DNA of 64,000 nucleotides from Ustilaginoidea virens (Eukaryota > Ascomycota > Sordariomycetes > Hypocreales > Clavicipitaceae): positions 4,932,501 through 4,996,500 of the forward strand of contig NC_057320.1 of the NCBI RefSeq assembly GCF_000687475.1, read 5' to 3'. Each line of letters begins with the position of its first letter. Within the stretch, counting starts at the first letter, position 1. Both the position numbers and the translations under genes were made by a program. Of this stretch, positions 45,209 through 56,313 are shown piece by piece. The notes beneath the pieces were generated by a model. It was not told the origin of the DNA, ran no database searches, and saw only the letters and a program-made list of their open reading frames with translations.

Positions 45209-47072
45209 GATTTTGACCAACAGAGCGTGGTATAAGCAGATGAATCAGGAAATTGAATGCATTGCATCGATGGATTGGACAAAGCTTCTCGTACGTATGG
45301 GCTTCTCAGACGATTCGCAGTCTGACATGGCGAAAGTTAAGCTGAAAAGGCCTTTTTTTTTTTTTCAAGATAAGAGAAGAAAGAAAAAGCCAAACGCAAG
45401 GGGAATATGTCTGCGACGCCGGGTTCCGAGTTCCGGGTTTTGAGACCACTGCGGATGCTCGAAAGAAACGTTGGATGGAGCCTGAAGTTTATCATTTTTA
45501 TCATTCGCGATGCCCAAGTCAAACGTCGATGTGCGTTCCCGTAGACCTCGGCAAGTGCAAGTGGGAGCTCATGATGCCGTTGCCTTCGTTTGAGTAGATC
45601 TGTATTCACCTGGTCAGCCCGGCCAATCGGGTACTGCCGTCTAGGGCCTGCACTCTGACGCGACTGCAACCACGACGGATTTGTTTCCGCTCTGCTTGCA
45701 AGGTGGGGTGCTGTTGCAAGAGAATGTCATGGATTGCACTTGCCTCTGCCACTCGGCGGCTTTGCTGGATTCCATCCTCACTCATGAGTTCAAGCTAGCA
45801 TACAACCTGCAGCTATCGTGCGAACCTTGGAGACGGCACCCGATGGGAAACACGACAAGAGGCGAAAATGATGGATCTTATATTTGGGCAGGGATGTTTC
45901 TGTCTCAAGCCTTTTGTTGCACGGAAATGGATTAGTCCAAAATCATAAATCTGTGCCAATGGCTGTCGATGTTACTAGTACTAGGAGATGCCCGCATTTT
46001 CGTTATTTTATCTGGACTTACCTTTTCCCTTTCCCATGCTGCTAGTCAAGCAACCAACTTCACGTCAGTAGGAGCCGTTGACCCATCTGAGAGCGGCAAA
46101 ATACAAGTTTCCTTTTCGGCAGTCGTTGGGTCCGTCGTGCCCTCAAGGGCGTCGGCCTTTGCCACCGAGGTTGGAGGGCAGGCAGCCTGGGCAGGTGCGT
46201 TATCGAGCACATGAAACTTGGGAGCCTGCATGATCCTTTCGCGGGACTTTCCTTTGCAGGCTGGCAGCTGTACACCGGCCTAGCAGATCCCTGCTCGGCA
46301 GTGGGCACTGACAAAGTCTGCAGGCCGTCCTAGCCATCGGGTTCACCTCTGAAGCAGAACTCGCCGGCCGCGGGCGGGGAAACAACATTCGGGGCTGATC
46401 AGCAGTTTCAACTTGGGCGGTGGGAAACCAAAGACCTGAGGCTTCTCGGTTAGAAAGGACCAAAAAGGACACATCCTGAACTCGAGACGTTCATGTCTCA
46501 CATCAAATGACGGATGTCTGATGCGCCAAGTGCCAAAACCCGATCGAAACCCATGTCCATGCCCGTGCCCAGTGATTCTTTGGCAAAACCAGCTCGTAAA
46601 CGGGCCAGCAGGCACAAACTAGGGTCGCTGGCTGCTGAGGCGAGGCGAAGATGGATGCGGAATCTTCATTCGGCAAGATCGAGGGACGGGCGGAATAAAA
46701 CTGCCTGACGAGTCTAGCGTTGGTCGGCTGTTTTCCTTGCTCTTGAACCAATTGGGTAGTCGCAAGAGAAAGGAGGTAGGTACCTAACGGTAGGTATGGT
46801 TGGTACCTATTGCGAGGTACTCGGGCACATCCACCCCCAATTCGTCATCCAAGTCGTCCCGGCTATCTAACGCTATGCAGCCTTTACTAATTAGCTGCGA
46901 GGACGTGACCGGCCGAGTCGGCTTCTGCTGTTATATTGCTGCAGGAGTGACCCCCCTCGCTTCAGGATATCTCCTGGGCTCCATCCTACAGAGAATTTCC
47001 TCCTCCATTTTCACGCGGGCTGCGTGCGTCGCGGACACCAAGTTTCAGCGGGCCTCAAGCACCAGCGATGCA
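45209..47072. other. intergenic between bZIP and DHA2 transporter
   Basis: 1.9 kb. Apart from a weak small secreted-protein candidate at 45969-46214 nothing is supported. A GGTAGGTACCTAACGG-type repeat block lies at about 46774-46820 shortly upstream of the transporter. Confidence 0.5.
45969..46214 (+). CDS. weak candidate small secreted protein
   Basis: An ATG-started frame of 81 residues with a hydrophobic N-terminal segment (IFVILSGLTFSLSHA) that could act as a signal peptide, followed by a Ser/Ala/Val-rich tail without cysteines. No homology recognised, no introns, and no promoter evidence. It may be a chance frame; listed because it is the only frame in this gap with a plausible targeting signal. 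Confidence 0.2.
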   Translation: MLLVLGDARIFVILSGLTFSLSHAASQATNFTSVGAVDPSESGKIQVSFSAVVGSVVPSRASAFATEVGGQAAWAGALSST

Positions 47073-48705
47073 ATGCTGAGCGATGCTAAAACGATGCCTG
47101 TCATAAACGACAAATCCCCTGACGCAGACCAAGGCACGGCCAATGGCCACCTTACCCAGCAGTTGTCCGCGGCCGAGTCGATATGGATTGCCGAGTCGCT
47201 CTCCCTGCCGCGCGAGGCCCTCTTTGTCGCCGTCGTTTGCATGGCGCAGTTTTGCACTCGTCAGTCCCTCCTCTCCCCTCCTTCATTCAGGCTTCCCTTC
47301 CCCACCCTTTTGCCAAAGATGAGGATTTAACGGGAGATAAACAGAGGCGGCGTACATGGGGACCCTCGTCCTCCTCCGCACCATAGGCCAGAGCTTCCAC
47401 ATCACTGAACCCGCGCGGCTGGCCTGGCTTGTAGCAGGCTATTCCCTCACCATCGGCACCTTTATCCTCTTCTCCGGCCGCCTGGGCGACGTCTTTGGCC
47501 ACAAGCGCATGCTTCTCACCGGCCTGACCTGGTTCTCCCTGTGGTCCATGGTTGCCGGTCTGAGCGTCTACTCCAACTACAAGCTCGCCGTCTTCTCGCG
47601 CGTCCTGCAGGGTATCGGCCCAGCCATCTGCTTGCCCAACGCGCTCGCCATTCTTGGCGCCGCCTACCCGCCTGGACATCGAAAAGCCATGGTCTTTGCT
47701 TTTTTCGGCGCAGTCGCCCCGGTTGGCGCCGTCACCGGCGCCGTTTTCGCTTCCCTCCTGACCCTCGCTTGGTGGCCGTGGGCTCTTTGGGCAATGGCCA
47801 TCTGGCTGGCTGTCCTGGCCGTGACGGGAACCTATGCCATTCCCAGCCCCTCCCCTCAAAAGACAGTGCCCCTCGCATGGGGGGATTCGATGGAGACGCT
47901 CGATCTTCGAGGCGCGCTTGTCGGCGTCGTGGCATTGATTCTGTTCAATCTCGCCTGGACGCAGGCGCCCATCGATGGGTGGGGGACACCCACCATTCTC
48001 GTGCCCCTCGTGCTCGGCTTTCTGCTCTTTCTTCTCTTTGGATTCATCGAGTTCCGTATCAGCAAGAAGCCATTGGTGCCCTTTGCCGCCATCAATGCCG
48101 ACGTGGTGTTTGTCCTCGCAGCGGTGGCGTGCGGATGGGCTGCCTTTGGCGTCTGGTCGCTGTATCTCGTCCAGCTGCTCGAGGATGTCCGCGGGTTATC
48201 GCCCCTTTCTACCTCGGCGTGGTTCGTCCCCGTCGTCTTCTCGGGCGCCTGCGCTGCCGTCGTGACGGGCAAGCTGCTGGGCCCGCTGCAGGTAAAGCCG
48301 CCGAGCGTCATGACCATGGCGTTGCTGGCGTTCACCACGGGGGCGATTCTGACGGCCACGGCGCCGGCAAACCAGTTGTACTGGGGCCAGACCTTTGTCT
48401 CCATGCTCGTCATGCCCTTTGGCATGGACATGAGCTTCCCCGCCGCCACCCTGGTCCTGTCTGACGCGGTGCCCAAGAAGCACCAGGGCGTGGCGGCGAG
48501 CCTGGTGAATACGGTGGTCAATTACGGAATCGCGCTGGGGGTCGGGTTCGCTGGTACGGTCGAGGTGCAAGTCCATGGCCGGGGGAGGACGATGGATGAG
48601 AAACTGCAGGGGTTCAGAGGCGCGCTGTTCACCGGGGTCGGGTTAGCAGGGCTGGGGTTGGTGGTGAGCGCTGTGTTTCTCGCGAGGGAGCGGTTGTCAA
48701 GGTGA
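47073..48705 (+). CDS. MFS transporter, DHA2 family
   Basis: Predicted drug/H+ antiporter-2 (14-span) major facilitator. Exons 47073-47259 and 47345-48705 with an 85-nt intron (GTCAGT...ACAG) give 515 residues; the join makes AQFCTQAAYMGTLVLLRTIG, the expected first transmembrane helix. Motif A appears as GRLGDVFGHKRML, and motif C-like GAVAPVGAVTGAVFA follows. Further spans continue to a short basic C-terminus. The start at 47073 opens a hydrophilic 45-residue N-terminus; a Met seven codons later or one far upstream (46875) are alternatives. Substrate cannot be read from sequence: relatives export toxins, fungicides, boron or vacuolar basic amino acids. No metabolite cluster is next to it. 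Confidence 0.9.
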
Positions 48706-48949
48706 TGCCCGTTCTGCGCGCCGTATTATGATGAACGCTTTAATGCAAGATGAGCCTTGGAAAGGACAATCCAAGATCCATGTGTATAAGAAAGGTATCA
48801 AGTCACTAAACTCACGTCTAATCTGTCTTTGTCCTCTGCGCAGCTCTCTCCCGCACAACTCAGGCCCAACAGACACAAATACGACGCAAATGTTCCTCTT
48901 TGTACGCTCTTTACCATGCACCCCGTCTAAAAAAGGCCACGCCCACTGT

Positions 48950-49958
48950 CTACCCAAACACAACCGTTTTCGACCCGTTCAAAAACACCTTTCTATCGGC
49001 ATACCACCTCACGGCCGCAGCCAGAACCTGGCTCTCGACATTGGATCCCTGCTCGACCAGCTCCTTGGCGTCCATGCCGTGGTCGACCCTCGCGACTCTC
49101 TGCTCGATAATGGGCCCCTCGTCCAGGTCGGCCGTGACAAAGTGCGCCGTCGCGCCAATGATCTTGACGCCGCGCTCGTACGCCTGGTGGTAGGGCTTGG
49201 CACCCTTGAACGACGGCAGGAAGCTGTGGTGGATGTTGATGATGCGGCCCGACATGGCTTCGCAGAGGGTCGGCGACAAGACCTGCATGTAGCGCGCGAG
49301 GACGACGAGCTCAATGCCGTGCTGCTTGACGAGGTCGAGGATGCGCGCCTCCTGCTGCGCCTTGGTGTCCTTTGTCACGGGGAGATGGTGGAACTCGATG
49401 CCGTACGACTTGGCGAGGGGTTCGTAGTCGGCGTGGTTGGACACAATGACGGGCACCTACCGTGTGCGTCATCGTTAGCAAGGGTGCTTTGCTTTGCTTT
49501 GCTTTGCTTTGGTTGTTATTTGTTTCTTTTTTTTGCTTTTTTGGAATCCGCCCGCAAGCTGCCTGCCTGCCTGACGCACATAGAGCGGGCTGCATTGAAC
49601 CTACCTCGATGCGCAGCTGCCCCTCCTTCATGCGAAACAGCAGGTCGTTGAGGCAGTGCCCAATCTTGGACACCATGATGAGCACCTTCATGCGGCGCGC
49701 GACGGGCCGGATGTCGTACGCCATGGCGTATTGGCCGGTCAGGGCGTCAAACGGGCCGACCAGGTGCTCCGCGGAGGCGACGCCCTCCCGGGGCGCAAAG
49801 TGCACGCGCATGAAGAAGCTCTTGGACACGGGGTCGCTGAACTGCTGCAGGTCGAGGACGTTGTGGCCGTGGGAAGCAAAGACGGCGGTGACGGCGTGGA
49901 TGATGCCCGGCTTGTCGGGGCACGACAGCGTGAGGATGAAGTCGCTTTCGTGGGGCAT
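48950..49958 (-). CDS. purU: formyltetrahydrofolate deformylase
   Basis: Hydrolyses 10-formyl-THF to THF and formate, balancing one-carbon pools. Exons 49605-49958 and 48950-49456, 148-nt intron, 286 residues, matching bacterial PurU (about 280). N-terminal ACT domain: LTLSCPDKPGIIHAVTAVF, then RPVARRMKVLIMVSKIGHCL opening the formyltransferase fold. Catalytic Asn-His-Asp set: NIHHSFLPSF and TADLDEGPIIEQ; HHLPVTKDTK is also typical. The intron holds a (GCTTT) tandem repeat. PurU is mainly bacterial but annotated in many ascomycetes, so old lateral origin is possible. It converges on the DHA2 transporter gene with about 240 bases between stops. Confidence 0.93.
49489..49512. repeat. (GCTTT)n tandem repeat inside the deformylase intron
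   Basis: About five perfect copies of GCTTT (minus: AAAGC) followed by further T-rich sequence, within the 148-nt intron at 49457-49604. The intron is about twice the length of most in this window; repeat expansion may account for part of that. Confidence 0.8.
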
Positions 49959-51411
49959 GGCGGCATCGGGGGGGGGGGGGGCGCGCAAGGTGCGATTGCG
50001 CTGGGGAGGGGGATGGAAGACGAGAAGCGGGGGACGAGTTGGCGACGAGCGCGCGGGGTGGATTGACATTGGCGATGGCATTTGCGACGGCCAGTTGCGG
50101 TCAGTCGTTGACCCCGCTGGCTTATCGCTTATCGCAGGTCGGTCCCGCTCATCATGCTGGGAATTGATGCCATGTATGTCCGTGCCACTGGGCAAAAATC
50201 CATCAAACGAGTCTGGTTGATCCGTCGCATGAGTCTCGTAGATGTAGTGGATTGGAAATACAAATTTGGCAGGGATGCACATAGAAGGACTATTGGAGTT
50301 AGTAAAGACATGAAACTCTTTTTCTAACATGAAAAATATTTTCCCCCTTGGCCCCTTGGAAGATGTGCAAGCGTCAATATCTACAATTGGCTTTCCAAGT
50401 GGCCAGCCACCAAGGGAAAGGGAATTCGGCCCACAGCGTAATCTCCATCCGGTACGTTCTTGGCGACAAGTAACTTGGCCAGAAGACTGAAATTAAATTC
50501 AACCTATATCAAAAAGATACGTGGCTTGCCTCGTGTAGGTGAAGGGCGAGAATACTACTATGCAATTCAAGCAGTTTACAAATACTGGCGAAATATCCAG
50601 CTTTACTGAGAAATTTTAAAAAGGAAGACTATGTTGGGAAACTTTGGAAGTTGCAAAGCAAAGACTATCCCAGGTTGAAAGGACTTGAAGGAGAAAAACC
50701 ACGACGCTATATGATGCCTCGATCGATGCGGGCTGTGTTATTGACCGACCAACTTTCGTAGCATGCATCGCAGCAGCCGTCTACCATAGCAAGCATTATA
50801 TCGCAAGAGGGAACGCCATCGCGGCAGGCGTTTCTCTGACAACGGACAAGACGAACTTCAGAGGTTCGGAGCATCATTCCCGAAGACGACGACACGCTTC
50901 GATCGAGATCGTTGGCATTCCCCGCTAGCATCTGATTGGCACCGGCCCCTGCAGCCGTCGAGCCGTCTTGACTCAAGCCGTTACTTATGCACTAGTATAT
51001 GTACTAGGGTAGGGCCTGAATGACGTTGACAAGCCCACGATTTGTTACACTTGGGCCTCTGGGTGCTGAGCAGGGTTCGTATTCTGCCAAGTTTGGGGCA
51101 TTCTACAAGGCGGGAAATGGGCCCGATGTTGGCCATGGCTTACTACGTATGTAGCTCTGCAGGACAACTGAGCTTGTTGGCAAGCTTAAATTTTTTTTTT
51201 TTTTGCCTTTTCCTTTTCCTGCAGTGCGCTGACGTCAAGGTGCTTTTACGCTGGCCCACGATGCTGTGTGAGGACCTGGCAACTGTTATATAGATGGTGC
51301 TGCAGGCCTCTTGCGTCCATCTGCCATGGCCACGCATCCCAGCCGCGTTGTTTGCAACCAACTTAGCCTAGCGACCCCGGGTGCGCAAGTCATTATTCGT
51401 TTTGAACCACC
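49959..51411. other. divergent intergenic region
   Basis: 1.45 kb between the divergent deformylase and PAP2 phosphatase genes. A G12-13 run at about 49968-49981 sits 10 bases before the deformylase ATG. A T-run occurs at about 51190-51204. The minus-strand frame 50707-50976 shows no recognisable content. Confidence 0.55.
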
Positions 51412-52628
51412 ATGGCTCTCTTCACACGCAAGGAGGAGAAACCGTCTGGCGGGGCCCACGCACCGACGAAAGCTCGACGGCCTCGTCGCTCCGAGCCGTA
51501 CACGATGCATTCGCGGCCGACCTTTGGCCAGTGGCTCAAGCTCACGGGCCTGGATATCGCGACAATGATTGTCATGGGTGCGGTTGGTCTGGGAGTAAGC
51601 TGTTCCCCCTTCGTCGCCAAGCGAGCCACACGCACACGGCCATTCGGGTTGGCGTCGGACACTGACGTCTCGAAAAAAAAAAAAAAAAAAAACAGGTCTA
51701 CATGGCGGACCCTGCTCCGTCGCGCTCCTTCGCCGTCACCTTCCAGGACGGGGAAATCGTCTACCCCGAGTTCGCGTATCCGCTCCGCGACGAAATCATC
51801 CCCATCTGGCTCGCGGCCTTTCTTGCCGCCATGGTTCCCATCGCCGCCATCCTGCTGGCGCAGATCCGCGTCCGCTCCTTCTGGGACGCCAACAACGGCG
51901 TCGTCGGCCTGCTCTACTCCCTCATCACGGCCGCCGTCTTCCAAGTGTTTCTCAAGTGGCTCGTCGGCGGGCTCCGCCCCCATTTCCTGGACGTCTGCAA
52001 GCCGGACGTGTCGAGGGCCAAGGCGCTCGCCGGGCTCAACGCAAAGGGCTACCAGCAACTGTACTTTACGCCCGACATTTGCACGGGCGACCGCAAGGAG
52101 ATCAACGACAGCCTCGAGTCGTTCCCCAGCGGCCACACGACGGCCGCGTTTGCGGGGTTCGTCTACCTGTCGCTGTACCTGAACGCCAAGCTCAAGGTGT
52201 TTTCCAACTACCACCCCGCCATGTGGAAGCTGATCCTGGTGTACGCGCCCGTCTTGGGGGCGGCGTTGATCGGGGGGGCCCTGACGATTGACGAGTACCA
52301 CAACTGGTACGACGTGGTGGCGGGAGCCGTCATCGGCACCGTCATGGCGTTTTCGGCGTACAGAATGACGTACGCGGCGATATTCGACTGGCGATATAAC
52401 CACGTCCCGCTCAACCGGGGGTCCGCGTTTGGCTTCGGCAGCGGCCGTGACGACGGGGTGGATGCTGTGTTTACGAGGAGGGCAGGGTGGGGTCAGGGCC
52501 GCGTCGTTGGAGAGAAGGGGCACGTCGGGAACGGCGTCGATGGGCACAATCATCAACAGGGTGCCGATACCACCGGGCCGTCGATTCCGCGACGGGCAGT
52601 TGGTGGGCGCGGAGACGACATGGTCTAA
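51412..52628 (+). CDS. PAP2-type lipid phosphate phosphatase
   Basis: Integral membrane phosphatase of the LPP/DPP1 type, removing phosphate from diacylglycerol pyrophosphate, phosphatidate and similar lipids. Exons 51412-51594 and 51696-52628 with a 101-nt intron, 371 residues. All three family motifs are present: KWLVGGLRP (KX6RP), the PSGH box in SFPSGHTTAAF, and the last motif ending DEYHNWYDV, whose His is the acid/base partner. About six transmembrane spans (LDIATMIVMGAVGLG, IWLAAFLAAMVPIAAILLA, and others). The C-terminus is a Gly/Asp-rich hydrophilic tail. The intron is odd: nineteen A residues stand directly before the CAG acceptor. Confidence 0.93.
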
Positions 52629-53231
52629 GGGGAATGTCGAGGCTGGTGTTTCTCGGAAGACGCGATATATCCCTGGGTATGGCTTTAGATACAAGCTGCT
52701 GCTGACGTAATCCAGGATGTGATACGGTACGTATTCAGATCCTACGGAAAGCCCGTATCTTGCAGCTTTCCGAAAATAAAATACTTGCCCGCTTTATTTT
52801 TCCCCGTTTCTTGTTTTCTTCTTTTCTTTCGCGAGATTCCGCGCCACTTGTCATCTGCGTGGAGCAAATGCATCAAATGGATGGGCTGAAGGCTAGGCTT
52901 TGAAGTTGACGGTACGTACTGGTCGGAATCCCTGCACGTAATTGGCTGGTCCTCAAGGATGGCCTCTCTGGGCGGCGGGCATAATTAGCTGCAGGGCGCT
53001 CCACCTCGCGTGGTGCACGCGTAAACTACAAGGGGCATATCGTCAGCCTCACTATTTTACTCCATTCTTTCCTTGAGCGATGTAGGTACTACGTCATCGT
53101 AGCTTATTATTAGCACTACATATGATCCTATGCCATCGCATAGACATCCAGAGTATCCCCCGCTTGATATAGAGCAAGTCCAATATATCCGCACGCATCA
53201 CAGACCACGACACCATCAGGCCGCAGAAAGC
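52629..53231. other. convergent intergenic region
   Basis: About 600 bases between the 3' ends of the PAP2 phosphatase and thymidylate kinase genes. T/C-rich tract at 52796-52832. No gene or clear repeat seen. Confidence 0.6.
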
Positions 53232-54478
53232 TCACTGCACCACCCGTATCCGTGTCCCAAGCTCCCCCTTCTCGACCTGCTCCACCCTCTCCTTAACCTT
53301 TGCCCAAACCCTCTCGGCCACCTCTTCCACGCTCCCGTCCGCATCGAGAACCACCAGATCCTCCTCCTCCTGCCTCCATTGCGCGCCTTGCAGCCCCCCC
53401 AGATCAGCCAGAATCTCCTGGCCGTGCACGTCCTTTCCCCCCATGCCGAGGCACCAGAAGAGTTCCCGCACTGTCTTCTGCATCTCCGTCTTCTCGTACA
53501 CCTCGCTGCCCCAGCCGCCCCTCGCCCTGGCAGCCGCTTCGTCCAAGTCCAGGAAGAGCACCATGTCTGGCCGGGGCAGGCCGCGCTCGGGGGCGCGGGC
53601 CCAGGACAGCGGGAGCGACGGATTGCGCTTGGCGGCGGAATACACGATGCCCGAGTGGTAGAAGCGGTCGCAGATGATGGTAGTTCCGGAGGCGAGCAGT
53701 GATTTTATCTGGTCGCTAGCACCTAGGTTAGCGTGAGGGAAAGCCAGCAAGCGGCAGCGTGACACCTACACTGCCTCCCACCGGTTGGCACTAAATAGCA
53801 AGTGAATAACATGGTCTTCGACCTGGATGTTGCTCTTGAGGTAGGCGTCAATTATCTGCCCGATTGGCGTGGTCCTATCTACAGGCCGTTAGCGGGTGGA
53901 AGATGGAAGGCTCTGTTTACCACAAGAGCCTTGTCTGCAAGACGCAAGTACGTGAGTTACGTTGAGACTCTCGGTTGACGAGACTTGGGATAAAGAGGCG
54001 GTCAAGCAAGTCGCTACAAAATAGTCGAGTCGCTGTATCTTGACTCGCACGCACAAGCAAAGAACGACGACAAGTGAGCAAGGGGGAAAAGTCATGGCAA
54101 AAGTTGCAACCGAAACACACGCACAAGTGTCAACCAACAGGCAGGAAGGGAAGATCCCCTAGAAAAAAGGACGACGGAAACACCCACGCACAGCAAACAA
54201 CAACACTCGGCAACGGAAAAGCCGACAAAACCAAAGTAAGGCAAAAGCACGACAAAAGGCAACCCACCCGGAAACCTCATAACCTTGACCGCCCTCCCCT
54301 CCTCCACAAACCGCTGCTCCAGAAGCTTCACTTGCGTCGTCTTGCCGCTGCGATCCAAGCCCTCCAGCACAATAAATGCTCCCCGCTTGCCATCGTGCCT
54401 AGCCGAGATGTCGGTCGCGACCGCGTCGCCGCCAGAGTAAGAAATTGCCGCCGTGGCAAGGTCGCTTATTGACGCCAT
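53232..54478 (-). CDS. CDC8: thymidylate kinase
   Basis: Phosphorylates dTMP to dTDP for DNA synthesis. Exons 54268-54478, 53770-53878 and 53232-53715; introns 389 and 54 nt; 267 residues. P-loop GLDRSGKTTQ at 40-49, then MRFPDRTTPIGQIID assembled over intron 1, SANRWEAVDQIKSLL over intron 2, and the substrate motif CDRFYHSGIVYSAAK. DMVLFLDLDEAAARAR precedes the lid region. It is about 50 residues longer than yeast Cdc8, mainly by a 33-residue N-terminal extension and a longer lid-side insert. The second intron uses GTAGGT; two other donors nearby do not keep the frame. The first intron is exceptionally long for this genome. Confidence 0.93.
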
Positions 54479-55019
54479 GGTTGTTGTTCATTCGTGGAGC
54501 GGTCCAGGTGAAGGAGGCCTGGCGCGAGTTGGCGCAATGTGGAAAGAAGTGGGGAGCTGAGCTGCCCTGCCATGAGGGCCTGTTCGCACAGTGGCCTGAA
54601 GGCGAAGCTCTCACAGTGTGAATCAGCCCCTAATATGACCATATAGAGAGTCTGGTTCTTTTGTGGTTCTTGAGTCTCGCCCGCCAACACTCCGTGTACT
54701 CCGTACGTATAGTTGCACGTGCTTCCAGAGAACGGTTTTGGCGACCGAGGATAGCAATTCCATAAAACGCCGCCAGGCAGTTGACAACTGCAAAGTACAC
54801 CAGACACTATTATACCGCCAACTCCAGCAAATTCATCGTCTCTCGATGCCCAACCAACACGCCAGTGCCGCAAAACTCCATTGCCCACAAGGTCAAATTC
54901 CCAACAACGAAACCCTCAGAGGACAAATTCCCAAACAAAACACCCAGAAGAATAGATATACCTTGCGTTCATCTTCACATTCACACATTACGGCCGACTA
55001 TTAAGCTAGTAGGAGCGCA
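54479..55019. other. intergenic, thymidylate kinase promoter
   Basis: 540 bases upstream of the kinase and downstream of the KEN-box gene (both minus). One exact TACTCCGTA motif at 54697-54705. Otherwise no feature. Confidence 0.6.
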
Positions 55020-56313
55020 TCAAGAATTCGCAGCCACAGGCTCCTTTTCGTCCTTGGCACTATCACTCTCCCATAGATCAAACGTCTCACCAGTCCCTTC
55101 AAGTGGTTGCAGCACCGCCGCCTGGGATAGAGACTCAGTCTTGGACATGAGCTGGTCAATTTCCTTGAGAGAGTCAATGCTTTCCAGTCCAGGCGCGGCC
55201 GCAAAGTCAACGCCTTGGACATTGTGAGCGTCTTCGTCAGGCTCAGGGTGGACTTGGTCCTCATCGCCGTATATGATGATGAGAGATGTCTCATCACAGC
55301 CGTCGGCGTAAAAGTCAGCAGTGTTCATCTCGCCAAGTGCGACACGCTTCTCCTCTATGTCGTGACTGGCGGCAGCTCGAGAGGAACGTCGCGTAGATGC
55401 TTGGGAGATGTGGTCGCACGGAGGAATATTCTCCTTATCACGGCCCTCTTCTGTCTCCCGTCTTGCTTTTTGCTCACTCTCCTCATCTGATGAAATATCC
55501 AAGATGCAGGTGCTATGCTGCAAAAGATTGGTCATTTCTTGCTCGGGAGAGTCCTCGTGAATGTCGAAGAACCAACCAGCCTTTATATCAGGCTTGCTGA
55601 ATGACGACGGCGACGTGCTGCCTTGGGAAAGCGCATTGGAACGAGGCCGGGAGCCGTAGCTGGCAATAGTTCCTTTCAACGCGGCATCAAGTGAGAAAGG
55701 AGCGGCTGATGAGTCTAGGGAGAATAATGGGGAATCCACGCGAGCAAAAGGTCTAGCAGTTCGTTGACGGTTGGAAAGGATGCCAGGTCTCTTGCCACGA
55801 GTGGGAGATCGTCCCGCAGGGGCAGGAACAGAGCACGACTTGACGAGAGTGGTGTTGAGCTTGGCAAAAGGCGACTTGGGCTGCAGAGTTCGTCGAGGAG
55901 CGGTCGAAGCTTTTGCAGGGCTTACCAGCGCACTAGGAGTGAGAGTGTCCTGCCTGAGGACAAAGGATGAAGGCTTCTTTGAAACGTCCTTGAGCGTGGT
56001 TCCTGAGAGACCCTTTATGCGCTTAGCAAACATTAGAGGGTCAATATTTTCAGAGTCGTCCTCAGGGTCTAGAATTCCAGCCTTGCGTTTAGTGTTTGAG
56101 GGAGGAGTGATGGCTAAATAACAGGAATCAGTCAAGATCTTTATTAACTAGGGCAGGAAGAGGAGGTTTTAAACAGATGCTAAGCAGGCTGGAGCATAAT
56201 CAAGTCTATGGCTTCGTTTTACACGTACCATTCTGTCTATTCTTCAAGCTTGTTAGAGTCTGCAAGCGGGCTCCATCCAAGGGAGCAAAGGGCTGACGCG
56301 AAATGGCAGCCAT
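55020..56313 (-). CDS. uncharacterised conserved fungal protein with a KEN box
   Basis: Exons 56229-56313 and 55020-56113 (115-nt intron, GTACGT...TTTAG) encode 392 residues. The first exon reads MAAISRQPFAPLDGAR...LTSLKNRQN, which I recall from other ascomycete proteins of unknown function, followed by ITPPSNTKRKAG and ENIDPLMFAKRIKGL. The middle is Ser/Pro/basic (PRRTLQPKSPFAKL) and contains DKENIPP, a KEN box that in cell-cycle proteins directs degradation by APC/C, with an RSSRAAA nearby. The C-terminal third is acidic. It looks intrinsically disordered and nuclear. Securin-like or other mitotic regulator is only a guess from the KEN box and overall composition. It lies just upstream of thymidylate kinase on the same strand. 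Confidence 0.7.

Noticed and set aside
48728..49651. 307-codon plus-strand frame
   Set aside because: Antisense to formyltetrahydrofolate deformylase, which has all catalytic motifs.
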